20,275 nucleotides of DNA, taken from assembly GCA_902772605.1 (NCBI GenBank), contig CACYBG010000026.1, forward strand, positions 1 to 20,275, given 5' to 3'. The translations under genes were made by a program, and so were the position numbers. Source of the DNA: an uncultured Spirochaetaceae bacterium (lineage in GTDB: Bacteria > Spirochaetota > Spirochaetia > Treponematales > Treponemataceae). The notes under the pieces are model-generated. The model had not been told where the DNA came from and did not search any database. It worked only from the letters and a program-made list of their open reading frames with translations. Positions 6,895 through 14,206 of the stretch are shown piece by piece; the first letter of the stretch is position 1, and every line of letters begins with the position of its first letter.

Positions 6895-7787
6895 ACGAGG
6901 AAACAAAAAGGAAACGGAAACGCACTCTCATCATCTTCCTTGCGCTGGACGGGCTTCTTCTTCTGGCATTCGTGCTGACGTGCCTTCCATGGGCAAAACG
7001 AACGTCTGAACCGGGAATCAGTTCCGCGCTCCTCAACGTAAACAGGATTCCCGACGTAGCGTCCATAACGCTTTCCAAGGCCGATGAGGATGGAACCAGG
7101 CAGGAAATCAGGCTGTTCAAGACCGGGAGCTTCTGGTCGGGAACGGATTCATCGACGGGAACGACATGGCCGGCCGACAACCAGAATGCGGCAAAATTCC
7201 TTGAAGTGTGCTCGCAGATAATCACGGTAAAAAAGGCTGCATCTGACAGGAACTCATGGAATGCGTTCGGCGTAGACGGAAAATCATCCTTCACGGTGTC
7301 GTTCAATGATCCGGACGGAAAGGCCGTATCGGAAATAATATTCGGCGAATCCGACTACCTGAATTCCAGGATCGCATTCAGGACGGGAAGCCAGGAAACG
7401 GTCTACTTCATGGACATATCGATAGAAAGCTACCTGAACCTCTCCACGTCGTTCTGGGCGGACCCATTCGTATATCCTCAGGCATTGACCGGATATTCAA
7501 GGCTAAAGGCAGAATCCGCCCTGAGACACGGTGCCCTGACATCTTTCGCCCGTCATGAAAAAGCGGATTACACGTTCAAGAAGAACTTTGAAAACGGGGC
7601 TGCGGCAAGGTTCCTGATATACGGCGATGCCGACGACAGCGACGGTTCCTATACGGTTGTTCCGGAATTCATACCTGGAGAGCATCTGGAAGCAACAGAA
7701 AAGGAAACCATCAAGGGATATGACTACGCTTACAGGATGAGCCGATGGACGCTGGAAAAATTCTCCGAGGAGGTCGAGCAGCAATGA
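6891..7787 (+). CDS. DUF4340-type membrane-anchored protein
   Basis: This 298-residue protein has a basic N-terminus (KRKRKR), one transmembrane helix at about residues 11-32, and a long extracytoplasmic part. The segment around LFKTGSFWSGTDSSTGTTWP (near residues 75-95) and the following alpha/beta region resemble DUF4340 proteins, which commonly accompany GldG-like ABC components. No catalytic residues are evident. It overlaps its neighbours by 4 bases on both sides, implying coupled translation and membership in the ABC module. It is probably an accessory subunit on the outer face of the inner membrane. Confidence 0.8.
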   Translation: MNEETKRKRKRTLIIFLALDGLLLLAFVLTCLPWAKRTSEPGISSALLNVNRIPDVASITLSKADEDGTRQEIRLFKTGSFWSGTDSSTGTTWPADNQNAAKFLEVCSQIITVKKAASDRNSWNAFGVDGKSSFTVSFNDPDGKAVSEIIFGESDYLNSRIAFRTGSQETVYFMDISIESYLNLSTSFWADPFVYPQALTGYSRLKAESALRHGALTSFARHEKADYTFKKNFENGAAARFLIYGDADDSDGSYTVVPEFIPGEHLEATEKETIKGYDYAYRMSRWTLEKFSEEVEQQ

Positions 7788-9208
7788 CGGACCTAAGGAA
7801 ATCCGCAGAGGAAGCAGAAAACTTCAGGAGATGGGCGGACGGATTCCTGAACTTCGAAAGGACGCCCCGAAAGGACATGTTCTGGCTCGACACCATGAAG
7901 GAACTTTGCGCTTCGCTGGGAAATCCTCAGGACGCGTCCAGGTCTTTCCACGTGGCAGGCTCGAAGGGAAAGGGTTCCGTATCGTCCATGATAGTCGGGA
8001 TACTTTCCGAGGCGGGATATTCGACGGGACTTTACGCATCCCCGCACATAATCGATTTTGCAGAGAGGATAGGAGGTTCCGACGGATTTTTTCCGCCCGA
8101 AACATACAGGGACGCATCCGTTGCTGTAAAATCCGCGTTCGAAAAACTTTCAGGGGAAGGAAAGCTGGACGGAAGGCCGGTAACATGGTTCGAGCTGGTC
8201 ACCGCATACGGAATGGAATGCTTCAGAAGGGCCGGATGCAGCTGGGCCGTATATGAGGTCGGTCTCGGCGGAAGGCTGGATTCGACGAACATAATACATC
8301 CGGCATGCTGCTGCATAAACAGGATAGAACTTGAGCACACGGAATACCTGGGCGACACGCTTGAAAAGATAGCTGCAGAAAAAGGCGGGATAATAAAGGA
8401 TGGAGTTCCCGTAGCGGTTGGAAGGCAGAACGATGATGGAGTTCGGCGTGTGCTCGAAGGAATCGCCCGGGAGAAGAAGTCGGAAATTCTGTTCATAGAA
8501 AAGGAAGTGAAGATTTCCGGCATAGACTACAAAATAAAACGTACGGATGTATTGTCAAAATCGAACAACAATCAGCCGTTCAACAAAAACATACATACGG
8601 ATTTATCGGTATCTATGGACTTCAGGATGGAATCCGGACTTTTTTCCAGGCCGATAAATGCGTCTCTCAGGATGCCCGGAGACTTTCAGGCGGACAATGC
8701 AGCCCTTGCATCCGCAGCAGTAAAGACTGTTTTCCCTGACTTGGACGAATCAATCATCGAACGGGGGCTTTCCAGGGCAAGTTTACCCGGAAGGTTCGAA
8801 ATAACCGGCAAAACCGAATCAAGCACGCCCATAATCCTGGACGGAGCTCACACGCCCTCAAGCGTAAGGTTCACGGTTGACACCTTCTTCAGGATTTTCG
8901 GAAAGGATTCCGGGGCGCACCTTCTTTTTGCCTGCGCGGCCGACAAGGACGTTGAAGACATCGCAGGGCTCTTTTCAAGCGGATTCGAGCAGTTGACGCT
9001 TACGGTCCCGGGAGAGGCAAAAGCATCCGATCTTCCGAGAGCAGAAAGGGCGTTCAAAAATGCAGGATTGAAATTCGAATCATTTCCGGACTACAGGACA
9101 GGCATAGGGCATGCACTTGAGACGGCTGAAAAAGAAAGGGTTCCTCTTCTTGTTACGGGAAGCTTCTACCTTGTATCTGAAGTGAAGAAAATGCTCGGAG
9201 AACAATAA
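7784..9208 (+). CDS. folC: Folylpolyglutamate synthase / dihydrofolate synthase
   Basis: This 474-residue Mur-ligase-family enzyme adds glutamate to dihydropteroate and/or tetrahydrofolate with ATP. The P-loop reads AGSKGKGS (58-65) where most members have G-T-N-G-K-G-S. TWFELVTA (134-141), YEVGLGGRLDSTN (157-169), EHTEYLG (184-190) and EKGGIIK (199-205, probable carbamylated Lys200) follow. The C-terminal motif is DGAHTPSS (353-360) instead of DGAHN. A polar segment at about 252-275 (SKSNNNQPFNKN) looks like an insertion loop. The ATG at 7784 overlaps the preceding stop by 4 bases and has GAGGAGG upstream, so the longer frame from 7745 is rejected. It is the last gene of the rnz operon. Confidence 0.94.
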   Translation: MTDLRKSAEEAENFRRWADGFLNFERTPRKDMFWLDTMKELCASLGNPQDASRSFHVAGSKGKGSVSSMIVGILSEAGYSTGLYASPHIIDFAERIGGSDGFFPPETYRDASVAVKSAFEKLSGEGKLDGRPVTWFELVTAYGMECFRRAGCSWAVYEVGLGGRLDSTNIIHPACCCINRIELEHTEYLGDTLEKIAAEKGGIIKDGVPVAVGRQNDDGVRRVLEGIAREKKSEILFIEKEVKISGIDYKIKRTDVLSKSNNNQPFNKNIHTDLSVSMDFRMESGLFSRPINASLRMPGDFQADNAALASAAVKTVFPDLDESIIERGLSRASLPGRFEITGKTESSTPIILDGAHTPSSVRFTVDTFFRIFGKDSGAHLLFACAADKDVEDIAGLFSSGFEQLTLTVPGEAKASDLPRAERAFKNAGLKFESFPDYRTGIGHALETAEKERVPLLVTGSFYLVSEVKKMLGEQ

Positions 9209-9238
9209 AAAATCCCGCCGGAAAAAAAATCCGACGGG
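9205..9238 (-). terminator. Intrinsic terminator of alr
   Basis: Read on the minus strand, CCCGTCGG and CCGGCGGG pair over 8 bp (one G-U) around a U-rich loop and are followed by ATTTTTTATT. On the plus strand the same element has an A-C mismatch and no T-run, so it terminates alr better than folC. It lies about 80 bases after the alr stop and overlaps the folC stop codon. Confidence 0.7.
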
Positions 9239-9315
9239 CGTAAAAACGTGCGGAATCCGAAAACCGATCACCCGGCGTCAACCGCAACATACTCAATTTC
9301 GCACAAGCCAGCGGA

Positions 9316-10473
9316 TCACTCCAGGCCTACGAATTCCCTGGGGACGCGTCTCGTAAGAACGGTGGTCACTTCGTATGAAATGGTTCCGGTCATGTCGGCA
9401 ATGTCCGCTGCAGTCTGAAGGGCACCGTCTTCCCTTGAACCGAAGATGACGGCACGGTCCCACCTCTTTACCCCGGAATCAAGCCCCAGGTCGACCATGC
9501 ACTGATCCATGCATATCCTTCCGCGGACAGGATATTCCTTTCCATTGATTGCAACCTTTATCCCGGCCTGTGAAAAGCGCCTTACGAATCCGTCTCCGTA
9601 TCCTATCGTAAGGACGGCAATGTCAGTATCAGCTTCAGCCTTCCACGTACGTCCGTAACCTACCGAAGATCCGGCCTTGAACCTGCGTACGGCAGAAACT
9701 TCAGTCACCAGCGTCATTACCGGTTTCAGCTCTATCGGAGTTCCCTTTCCGGCAAGGTATTTCATGTCGACGTCTCCGGCATCGTATCCGTAGACTATGA
9801 TTCCAGGACGAACCATGTCCATGTGGGTCTCGGGAAGATCGAGCGTCGCGGCGGAATTTGCACAGTGACATATCCCCGGCTCAAGTCCTTCCCTGCGGAT
9901 CGAATCTATGGCCTTCCTGAAAAGCGAAAACTGTTTTTCAGTGTAAGCGACGGAATCGGGATCCTTACAGTCGCTGGTTGCAAAATGAGTCATGGTCCCT
10001 TCCTGAAAAAGGTTCCTGGAACCGGCTATCATGGAAGCGATTCCTGCGGCATCTTCGGGCCGGCATCCGATCCTTCCCATGCCGGTATCGACTGCAAGGT
10101 GCACGGGATAACGTTCCTTTCCAAGCCTCCCTGCCGCCTCGTCGAAAAGCGAGACGTATTCACAGTCGAAAACGAATGGCGTTATGTCATGGCTGACAGC
10201 ATCGTCAACCTCTTCAGGCGAACAGAGGCTGAAAAGGAGCACCGGAGCCTTTATGCCGGCATTCCTGAGTTCCACGCCCTCGCCGACGGTCGCCACAGCA
10301 AGATAGTCCACTCCGCACTCTACGGCAGCCCTTGCACATTCCACAGCACCGTGACCATAGGCATCAGCCTTGACCGGCACGCACATCTTTACGCCATTGG
10401 CCGTAAAGCCCCTTATTTTCCTGATGTTTTCCTTGAAATAATCGATATGGATAATAGCTTTTGTTGCACGCAT
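9316..10473 (-). CDS. alr: Alanine racemase (PLP-dependent)
   Basis: This 385-residue enzyme interconverts L- and D-alanine for peptidoglycan synthesis. The PLP-binding lysine is K35 in VKADAYGHG. DTGMGRIGC is at 129-137, the catalytic Tyr is Y273 in VGYGRTW, and GRICMDQCMVDL (318-329) is the conserved loop at the dimer active site. Length is typical. ATG at 10473 is chosen because GGTGGGA stands 5 bases upstream and the homologous N-terminus (RATKAIIHIDYFKENI) begins there; the frame is open 13 codons further upstream. It lies downstream of rocF on the same strand, with its own promoter and terminator. Confidence 0.96.
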   Translation of the reverse strand: MRATKAIIHIDYFKENIRKIRGFTANGVKMCVPVKADAYGHGAVECARAAVECGVDYLAVATVGEGVELRNAGIKAPVLLFSLCSPEEVDDAVSHDITPFVFDCEYVSLFDEAAGRLGKERYPVHLAVDTGMGRIGCRPEDAAGIASMIAGSRNLFQEGTMTHFATSDCKDPDSVAYTEKQFSLFRKAIDSIRREGLEPGICHCANSAATLDLPETHMDMVRPGIIVYGYDAGDVDMKYLAGKGTPIELKPVMTLVTEVSAVRRFKAGSSVGYGRTWKAEADTDIAVLTIGYGDGFVRRFSQAGIKVAINGKEYPVRGRICMDQCMVDLGLDSGVKRWDRAVIFGSREDGALQTAADIADMTGTISYEVTTVLTRRVPREFVGLE

Positions 10474-10501
10474 ACATTCCCACCTTGTTTTATGGAAGTA
10501 T

Positions 10502-10529
10502 ATTTTACGCAAAAGAAAAAAATATGCAA
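10502..10529 (-). promoter_or_regulatory. Probable promoter of alr
   Basis: On the minus strand TTGCAT (10524-10529) and TAAAAT (10502-10507) are 16 bases apart, with an A/T-rich spacer. The expected mRNA has a leader of about 20-25 bases that includes the Shine-Dalgarno GGTGGGA. Confidence 0.55.
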
Positions 10530-10539
10530 GGCTGATGAT

Positions 10540-10569
10540 GCAGGGATTTCATGCGAACGAAACCCCTGC
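10540..10569 (-). promoter_or_regulatory. Hairpin between rocF and alr
   Basis: An 11-bp stem with one G-U pair (GCAGGGATTTC / GAAACCCCTGC on the plus strand, 8-base loop) lies 27 bases after the rocF stop. No T-run follows directly on the minus strand, so it may be a weak terminator or an mRNA-end stabiliser. Confidence 0.5.
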
Positions 10570-10596
10570 GGCTGGGATGCGGAAACCTCATCCGGC

Positions 10597-11502
10597 TCAG
10601 TACAGCTTCTCGCCAAGCAACCTTGCGGCAAGGCTTACGGCAAGGATTGCAGTCCTGTTCCTCACGTCAAGTATGGGATTCACCTCTACGATTTCAGCCG
10701 AACGGACCTTACCCGTAGACGCAATCTCCTCCATCAAAAGCAGCGCCTCCCTGTTTGTCATGCCGCCCGGAAGGGGGATGCCGGTTCCCGGGGCAAACAT
10801 CGGATCCAGTACGTCCATGTCGAAGCTCACGTGCATGCAGTCGATGTCACAGAAGAAATCCAGCACCTGACGCACGACGGCCGAAAATCCGATGCGGTCG
10901 ATGTCGCTCATCGTGAATACGGTCACTCCTGCATCTTTCATCAGAAGCTTTTCGCCCGGGTCCAGGTCGCGGGTTCCGACGAAGCAGATGTTTTTCGGAT
11001 CGACCTTGCGTCCCTTGAAATAAAGGTCCGTCAGTTCAGGAAGCCCGATTCCGGCGGATGCGGCAAGGCACTCCCCGTGAATGTTTCCGGAAGGGCTCGT
11101 TTCGGGAGTGTTGAAATCTCCGTGAGCATCGACGTAAAGTACGCCAAGGCTCTTTCCCTCCTTACCGACGGCGGCGGAAACTCCTGCAAGCGTTCCGAGG
11201 ACTATGGAATGGTCGCCTCCGAGCACAAGGGGAAAATCACCGGCTGACGCTATCGATTCGACTTCCGCAGCAAGTCCGGTACACGCCCTTACGATCTGCG
11301 GAAGGAATTTCGCCCGTGGATTTCCCGGATCCTCATATTCCTGCGAGGACGGGCTGAAAATGTTTACGTGCTCGAAAGTCCTGTGTCCAAGGGTCTCGAG
11401 CTTTTCCTTTATTCCTGCAAGCCTGATGGCGGACGGCCCCATGTCCGATCCGTGTCTGCTAGCCCCGAAATCAAGGGGCATTTCCAAAATGTGAACGTTC
11501 AT
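10597..11502 (-). CDS. rocF: Arginase (ureohydrolase family)
   Basis: This 301-residue manganese enzyme hydrolyses arginine to ornithine and urea. DFGASRHGSDMGPSAIR (11-27) is the arginase N-terminal signature. The metal ligands are H98 (GGDHS), D125, H127 and D129 (DAHGDFN), and D228 and D230 (FDMD). NTPETSPSGNIHG (131-143) binds the guanidino-acid side and favours arginase over agmatinase. The ATG at 11502 is chosen from homology and because the -10 box ends 7 bases upstream; longer in-frame starts at 11538 (TTG) and 11520 would lie inside or upstream of the promoter. There is no Shine-Dalgarno sequence. It is divergent from trpS. Confidence 0.92.
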   Translation of the reverse strand: MNVHILEMPLDFGASRHGSDMGPSAIRLAGIKEKLETLGHRTFEHVNIFSPSSQEYEDPGNPRAKFLPQIVRACTGLAAEVESIASAGDFPLVLGGDHSIVLGTLAGVSAAVGKEGKSLGVLYVDAHGDFNTPETSPSGNIHGECLAASAGIGLPELTDLYFKGRKVDPKNICFVGTRDLDPGEKLLMKDAGVTVFTMSDIDRIGFSAVVRQVLDFFCDIDCMHVSFDMDVLDPMFAPGTGIPLPGGMTNREALLLMEEIASTGKVRSAEIVEVNPILDVRNRTAILAVSLAARLLGEKLY

Positions 11503-11509
11503 GGAATCA

Positions 11510-11538
11510 ATTCTATACGCCATCACGGATGATTTCAA
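11510..11538 (-). promoter_or_regulatory. Promoter of rocF
   Basis: On the minus strand TTGAAA (11533-11538) and TAGAAT (11510-11515) are 17 bases apart. Only 7 bases separate the -10 box from the ATG, so transcription should begin at or next to the start codon. Confidence 0.6.
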
Positions 11539-11593
11539 GGAGCGGAGGATGCGGACGCCGGATGAACTGCAAGAAGCGAAAAAATTCCATCCC

Positions 11594-11623
11594 TTGCCTA
11601 TGACAAAGGATTTATGCTACACT
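11594..11623 (+). promoter_or_regulatory. Probable promoter of trpS
   Basis: TTGCCT (11594-11599) and TACACT (11618-11623) are 18 bases apart. The -10 box ends 8 bases before the ATG at 11632 and no Shine-Dalgarno sequence fits that ATG, again suggesting a leaderless mRNA. Confidence 0.5.
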
Positions 11624-11631
11624 CAGCAATT

Positions 11632-12717
11632 ATGGCAGACTTAGATTACGATTCAAACAGGACATTTGCGGCGGCCGTTGAGCGCAGCCGTAAGATTGAG
11701 GAAGACATTTCGGTCAACCCGAAAAAATACAGGGTCCTTACCGGCGACAGACCGACCGGAAGGCTGCACATCGGACACTATTTCGGATCCCTACAGAACA
11801 GGGTCCGGCTCTCAAGGATGGGCGTCCCCACAATGATACTGATTGCCGACTATCAGGTCCTCACGGACCACGACGCCTTCCAGGAAATCAGCCAGAACAC
11901 AAAGCAGCTTGTAATAGACTACCTTGCAGCCGGAATAGAACCGGGGGACAACGTCATAATCTATCCCCACAGCTACGTTCCGGAATGCAACCAGCTGATG
12001 CTTCCGTTCCTGACTTTGGTAAGCAATGCGGAGCTTTCAAGGAACCCTACCGTCAAGGAGGAAATCCAGAGTGCAGGGCTTAAGAACGTAAACGCAGGAA
12101 TGTACACGTATCCGATACATCAGGCGTGCGACATCCTGTTCTGCAAGGGCAACGTCGTTCCGGTCGGAAAGGATCAGCTTCCGCATCTTGAACTGACCCG
12201 CACTATTGCACGCAGGTTCAACGAAAAATTCTGTGCCGGACGAGACGGAGTATTTCCCGAGCCTCAGGCACTCCTTTCAAAGACGCCCAGCATCCTTGGA
12301 CTTGACGGAAGCCAGAAGATGAGCAAGAGCCGCGGAAACGCAATCATGCTCAGTGCAACCGAAGACGAAACCGCCAAACTCATAAAGAAGGCTAAGACCG
12401 ATCAGGAACGCCACATAACGTACGACCCTGTCAACAGGCCGGAAGTCGCAAACCTGCTCATGCTGATTTCACTCTGCACTAAGGACGATCCCGAAGCGAT
12501 TGCAGAACGCATAGGCGACGGTGGCGGCGGAATGCTCAAGTCGATCCTGACGGAGGCACTCAATGAAGAACTCAGGCCTCTCCGCCAAAAGAGGGCTGAA
12601 CTTGAGAAGAACCCGGACTACATAAGGAAGGTTCTCTCTGATGGAGCCGAAAAGGCACGGGAAATTGCAGTCAAGACGCTTGAAGAAGTCCGCGCCGCAA
12701 TGAACATGGTCATCTAG
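11632..12717 (+). CDS. trpS: Tryptophanyl-tRNA synthetase
   Basis: This 361-residue class I aminoacyl-tRNA synthetase charges tRNA-Trp. The HIGH motif (LHIGHY) has HIGH at residues 46-49, preceded by TGDRPTG. DQLPHLELTRTIARRFN (181-197) is typical of TrpRS, and KMSKS is at 229-233 in GSQKMSKSRGN. An alternative ATG at 11614 adds six residues and has AAAGGA only three bases upstream, which is too close. The start at 11632 fits the promoter. It is followed on the same strand by the MATE gene after 95 bases that contain a separate promoter candidate. Confidence 0.95.
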   Translation: MADLDYDSNRTFAAAVERSRKIEEDISVNPKKYRVLTGDRPTGRLHIGHYFGSLQNRVRLSRMGVPTMILIADYQVLTDHDAFQEISQNTKQLVIDYLAAGIEPGDNVIIYPHSYVPECNQLMLPFLTLVSNAELSRNPTVKEEIQSAGLKNVNAGMYTYPIHQACDILFCKGNVVPVGKDQLPHLELTRTIARRFNEKFCAGRDGVFPEPQALLSKTPSILGLDGSQKMSKSRGNAIMLSATEDETAKLIKKAKTDQERHITYDPVNRPEVANLLMLISLCTKDDPEAIAERIGDGGGGMLKSILTEALNEELRPLRQKRAELEKNPDYIRKVLSDGAEKAREIAVKTLEEVRAAMNMVI

Positions 12718-12760
12718 GGAAACTGCACTGCGAATGAACGGCAGTCCGTCCGATGCAAAC

Positions 12761-12789
12761 TGGGCAATGGACTGTCGCCGTCCTATAAA
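12761..12789 (+). promoter_or_regulatory. Possible promoter of the MATE gene
   Basis: TGGGCA (12761-12766) and TATAAA (12784-12789) are 17 bases apart, in the gap between trpS and the exporter gene. The leader would be about 17 bases and contain AGGAAA. Read-through from trpS is also possible, since no terminator is seen between them. Confidence 0.4.
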
Positions 12790-12812
12790 ATGCCTCCCAC
12801 ACAGGAAACAAA

Positions 12813-14189
12813 ATGACGCAGGACATGACAGAGGGAAATCCTCTGAAACTCATAGTCAGGTTCTCGATTCCACTTCTGCTTGGAAACCTGTTTCAGCAGA
12901 CATACAACATGTTCGATGCAGCGATAGTCGGAAGGTACCTCGGTTCTGACAGCCTTGCGGCGGTCGGTGCCACGACTTCAGTACAGTTTCTGGTTTTGGG
13001 CTTCTGCATCGGAATCTGCACGGGATTTTCCATACCGGTCGCACAGAATTTCGGGGCAAGAGACTTCAAGTCCATGAGGAACTTCATATTCCTGGGAGCA
13101 ATCCTTTCAGCATTCTTTGCGGCAGTCCTCTCCATATCATGCTCTATTCTGAGCCCGCAGATACTGAACATGCTTAAGACTCCAAGCGACATATTCGGAA
13201 ACGCACACGGCTACATACTCGTCATATTCCTGGGCATTCCTTTCACGATACTCTACAACTATCTGGCCGGAATACTCAGGGCGGTGGGCGACGCAAAGAC
13301 TCCGTTCGTGTTCCTGATAATATCCGCCGGAACCAACATAGCCCTGGACCTGCTTTTCATAATCGCATTCGGCTGGGGATGCACGGGAGCCGCAGCTGCA
13401 ACCGTCCTGTCACAGGCTCTGAGCGGAATACTCTGTCTTATTACGGTCCTCCGTCGGCATGAAGTCCTTAGGTTGAGGAGGGAGGATGCCGAATGGAACG
13501 TCAAGAAGTTCGGGACGCTTCTCGGAACGGGCATTCCCACCGGATTACAGTATTCCATAACGGCAATCGGAAGCATGGTAATGCAGTCCTCAAACAATTC
13601 TCTTGGAAGCATGTACATCTCGGCATTTACGGCAGGCTCCAAGCTCAAGCAGTTCGCGATGTGCCCTTTCGATGCGCTTGCAACGGGGGTATCGACATTC
13701 GCAAGCCAGAACTACGGTGCAGGAAAATTCGGCAGGATAAGGAAGGGGCTTTGGACGGGAGTCCTGATAGGATCGATGTACGGACTTGCAGCAGGTCTCA
13801 TCCTGATTTTCTTCGGAAGGAACCTTTCGTCGCTTTTCGTCCGGGAAGGTGACGGTGGAGTAACGGATGCCGCCGGACGATACGTCTTCTTCCTCGGATT
13901 CTTCTACTGGATCCTGGGATTCCTCAACACAATGAGGATGACCACCCAGGGACTCGGACATTCCGGACTTGCGATATTCTCCGGAATCACAGAGATGGCC
14001 GCAAGGTGCGCAGTAAGCTTCGGACTGGTACCAAAATTCGGCTTCGACGCAATATGCATATGCGACCAGACGGCGTGGATTTCCGCAACGCTGTACATCA
14101 CGCCCACCTGCCTCCTGTGCATAAGGAAGCTTGCGAAGGATGCCGGTCGAAAAAATTCCGTGAAGCCCGATGAAACGCCCGCCGACTGA
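12813..14189 (+). CDS. MATE family multidrug/Na+ exporter
   Basis: This 458-residue integral membrane protein has about twelve hydrophobic segments in two related halves. The N-terminal GNPLKLIVRFSIPLLLGNLF followed by NMFDAAIVGRYLG and LAAVGATTS is characteristic of MATE proteins of the NorM/DinF-like type. The second half repeats it (GIPTGLQYSITAIGSMVMQS, then FTAGSKLKQFAMCPFDALATG). Such proteins export cationic drugs or metabolites in exchange for Na+ or H+. AGGAA stands 6 bases before the ATG. The C-terminus is a short charged tail. The gene is convergent with cca and ends 17 bases from it. The substrate cannot be told from sequence. Confidence 0.93.
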   Translation: MTQDMTEGNPLKLIVRFSIPLLLGNLFQQTYNMFDAAIVGRYLGSDSLAAVGATTSVQFLVLGFCIGICTGFSIPVAQNFGARDFKSMRNFIFLGAILSAFFAAVLSISCSILSPQILNMLKTPSDIFGNAHGYILVIFLGIPFTILYNYLAGILRAVGDAKTPFVFLIISAGTNIALDLLFIIAFGWGCTGAAAATVLSQALSGILCLITVLRRHEVLRLRREDAEWNVKKFGTLLGTGIPTGLQYSITAIGSMVMQSSNNSLGSMYISAFTAGSKLKQFAMCPFDALATGVSTFASQNYGAGKFGRIRKGLWTGVLIGSMYGLAAGLILIFFGRNLSSLFVREGDGGVTDAAGRYVFFLGFFYWILGFLNTMRMTTQGLGHSGLAIFSGITEMAARCAVSFGLVPKFGFDAICICDQTAWISATLYITPTCLLCIRKLAKDAGRKNSVKPDETPAD

Positions 14190-14206
14190 AATAGACGGAA
14201 ATCCGG

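Noticed and set aside
9823..11247. Plus-strand frame of 474 codons across alr and rocF
   Set aside because: It is antisense to two well-supported enzymes and spans their intergenic promoter and hairpin; no protein family is recognisable.
11503..11631. T-box or tryptophan attenuator before trpS
   Set aside because: No T-box sequence, terminator hairpin or Trp-rich leader peptide is present; the promoter abuts the start codon.
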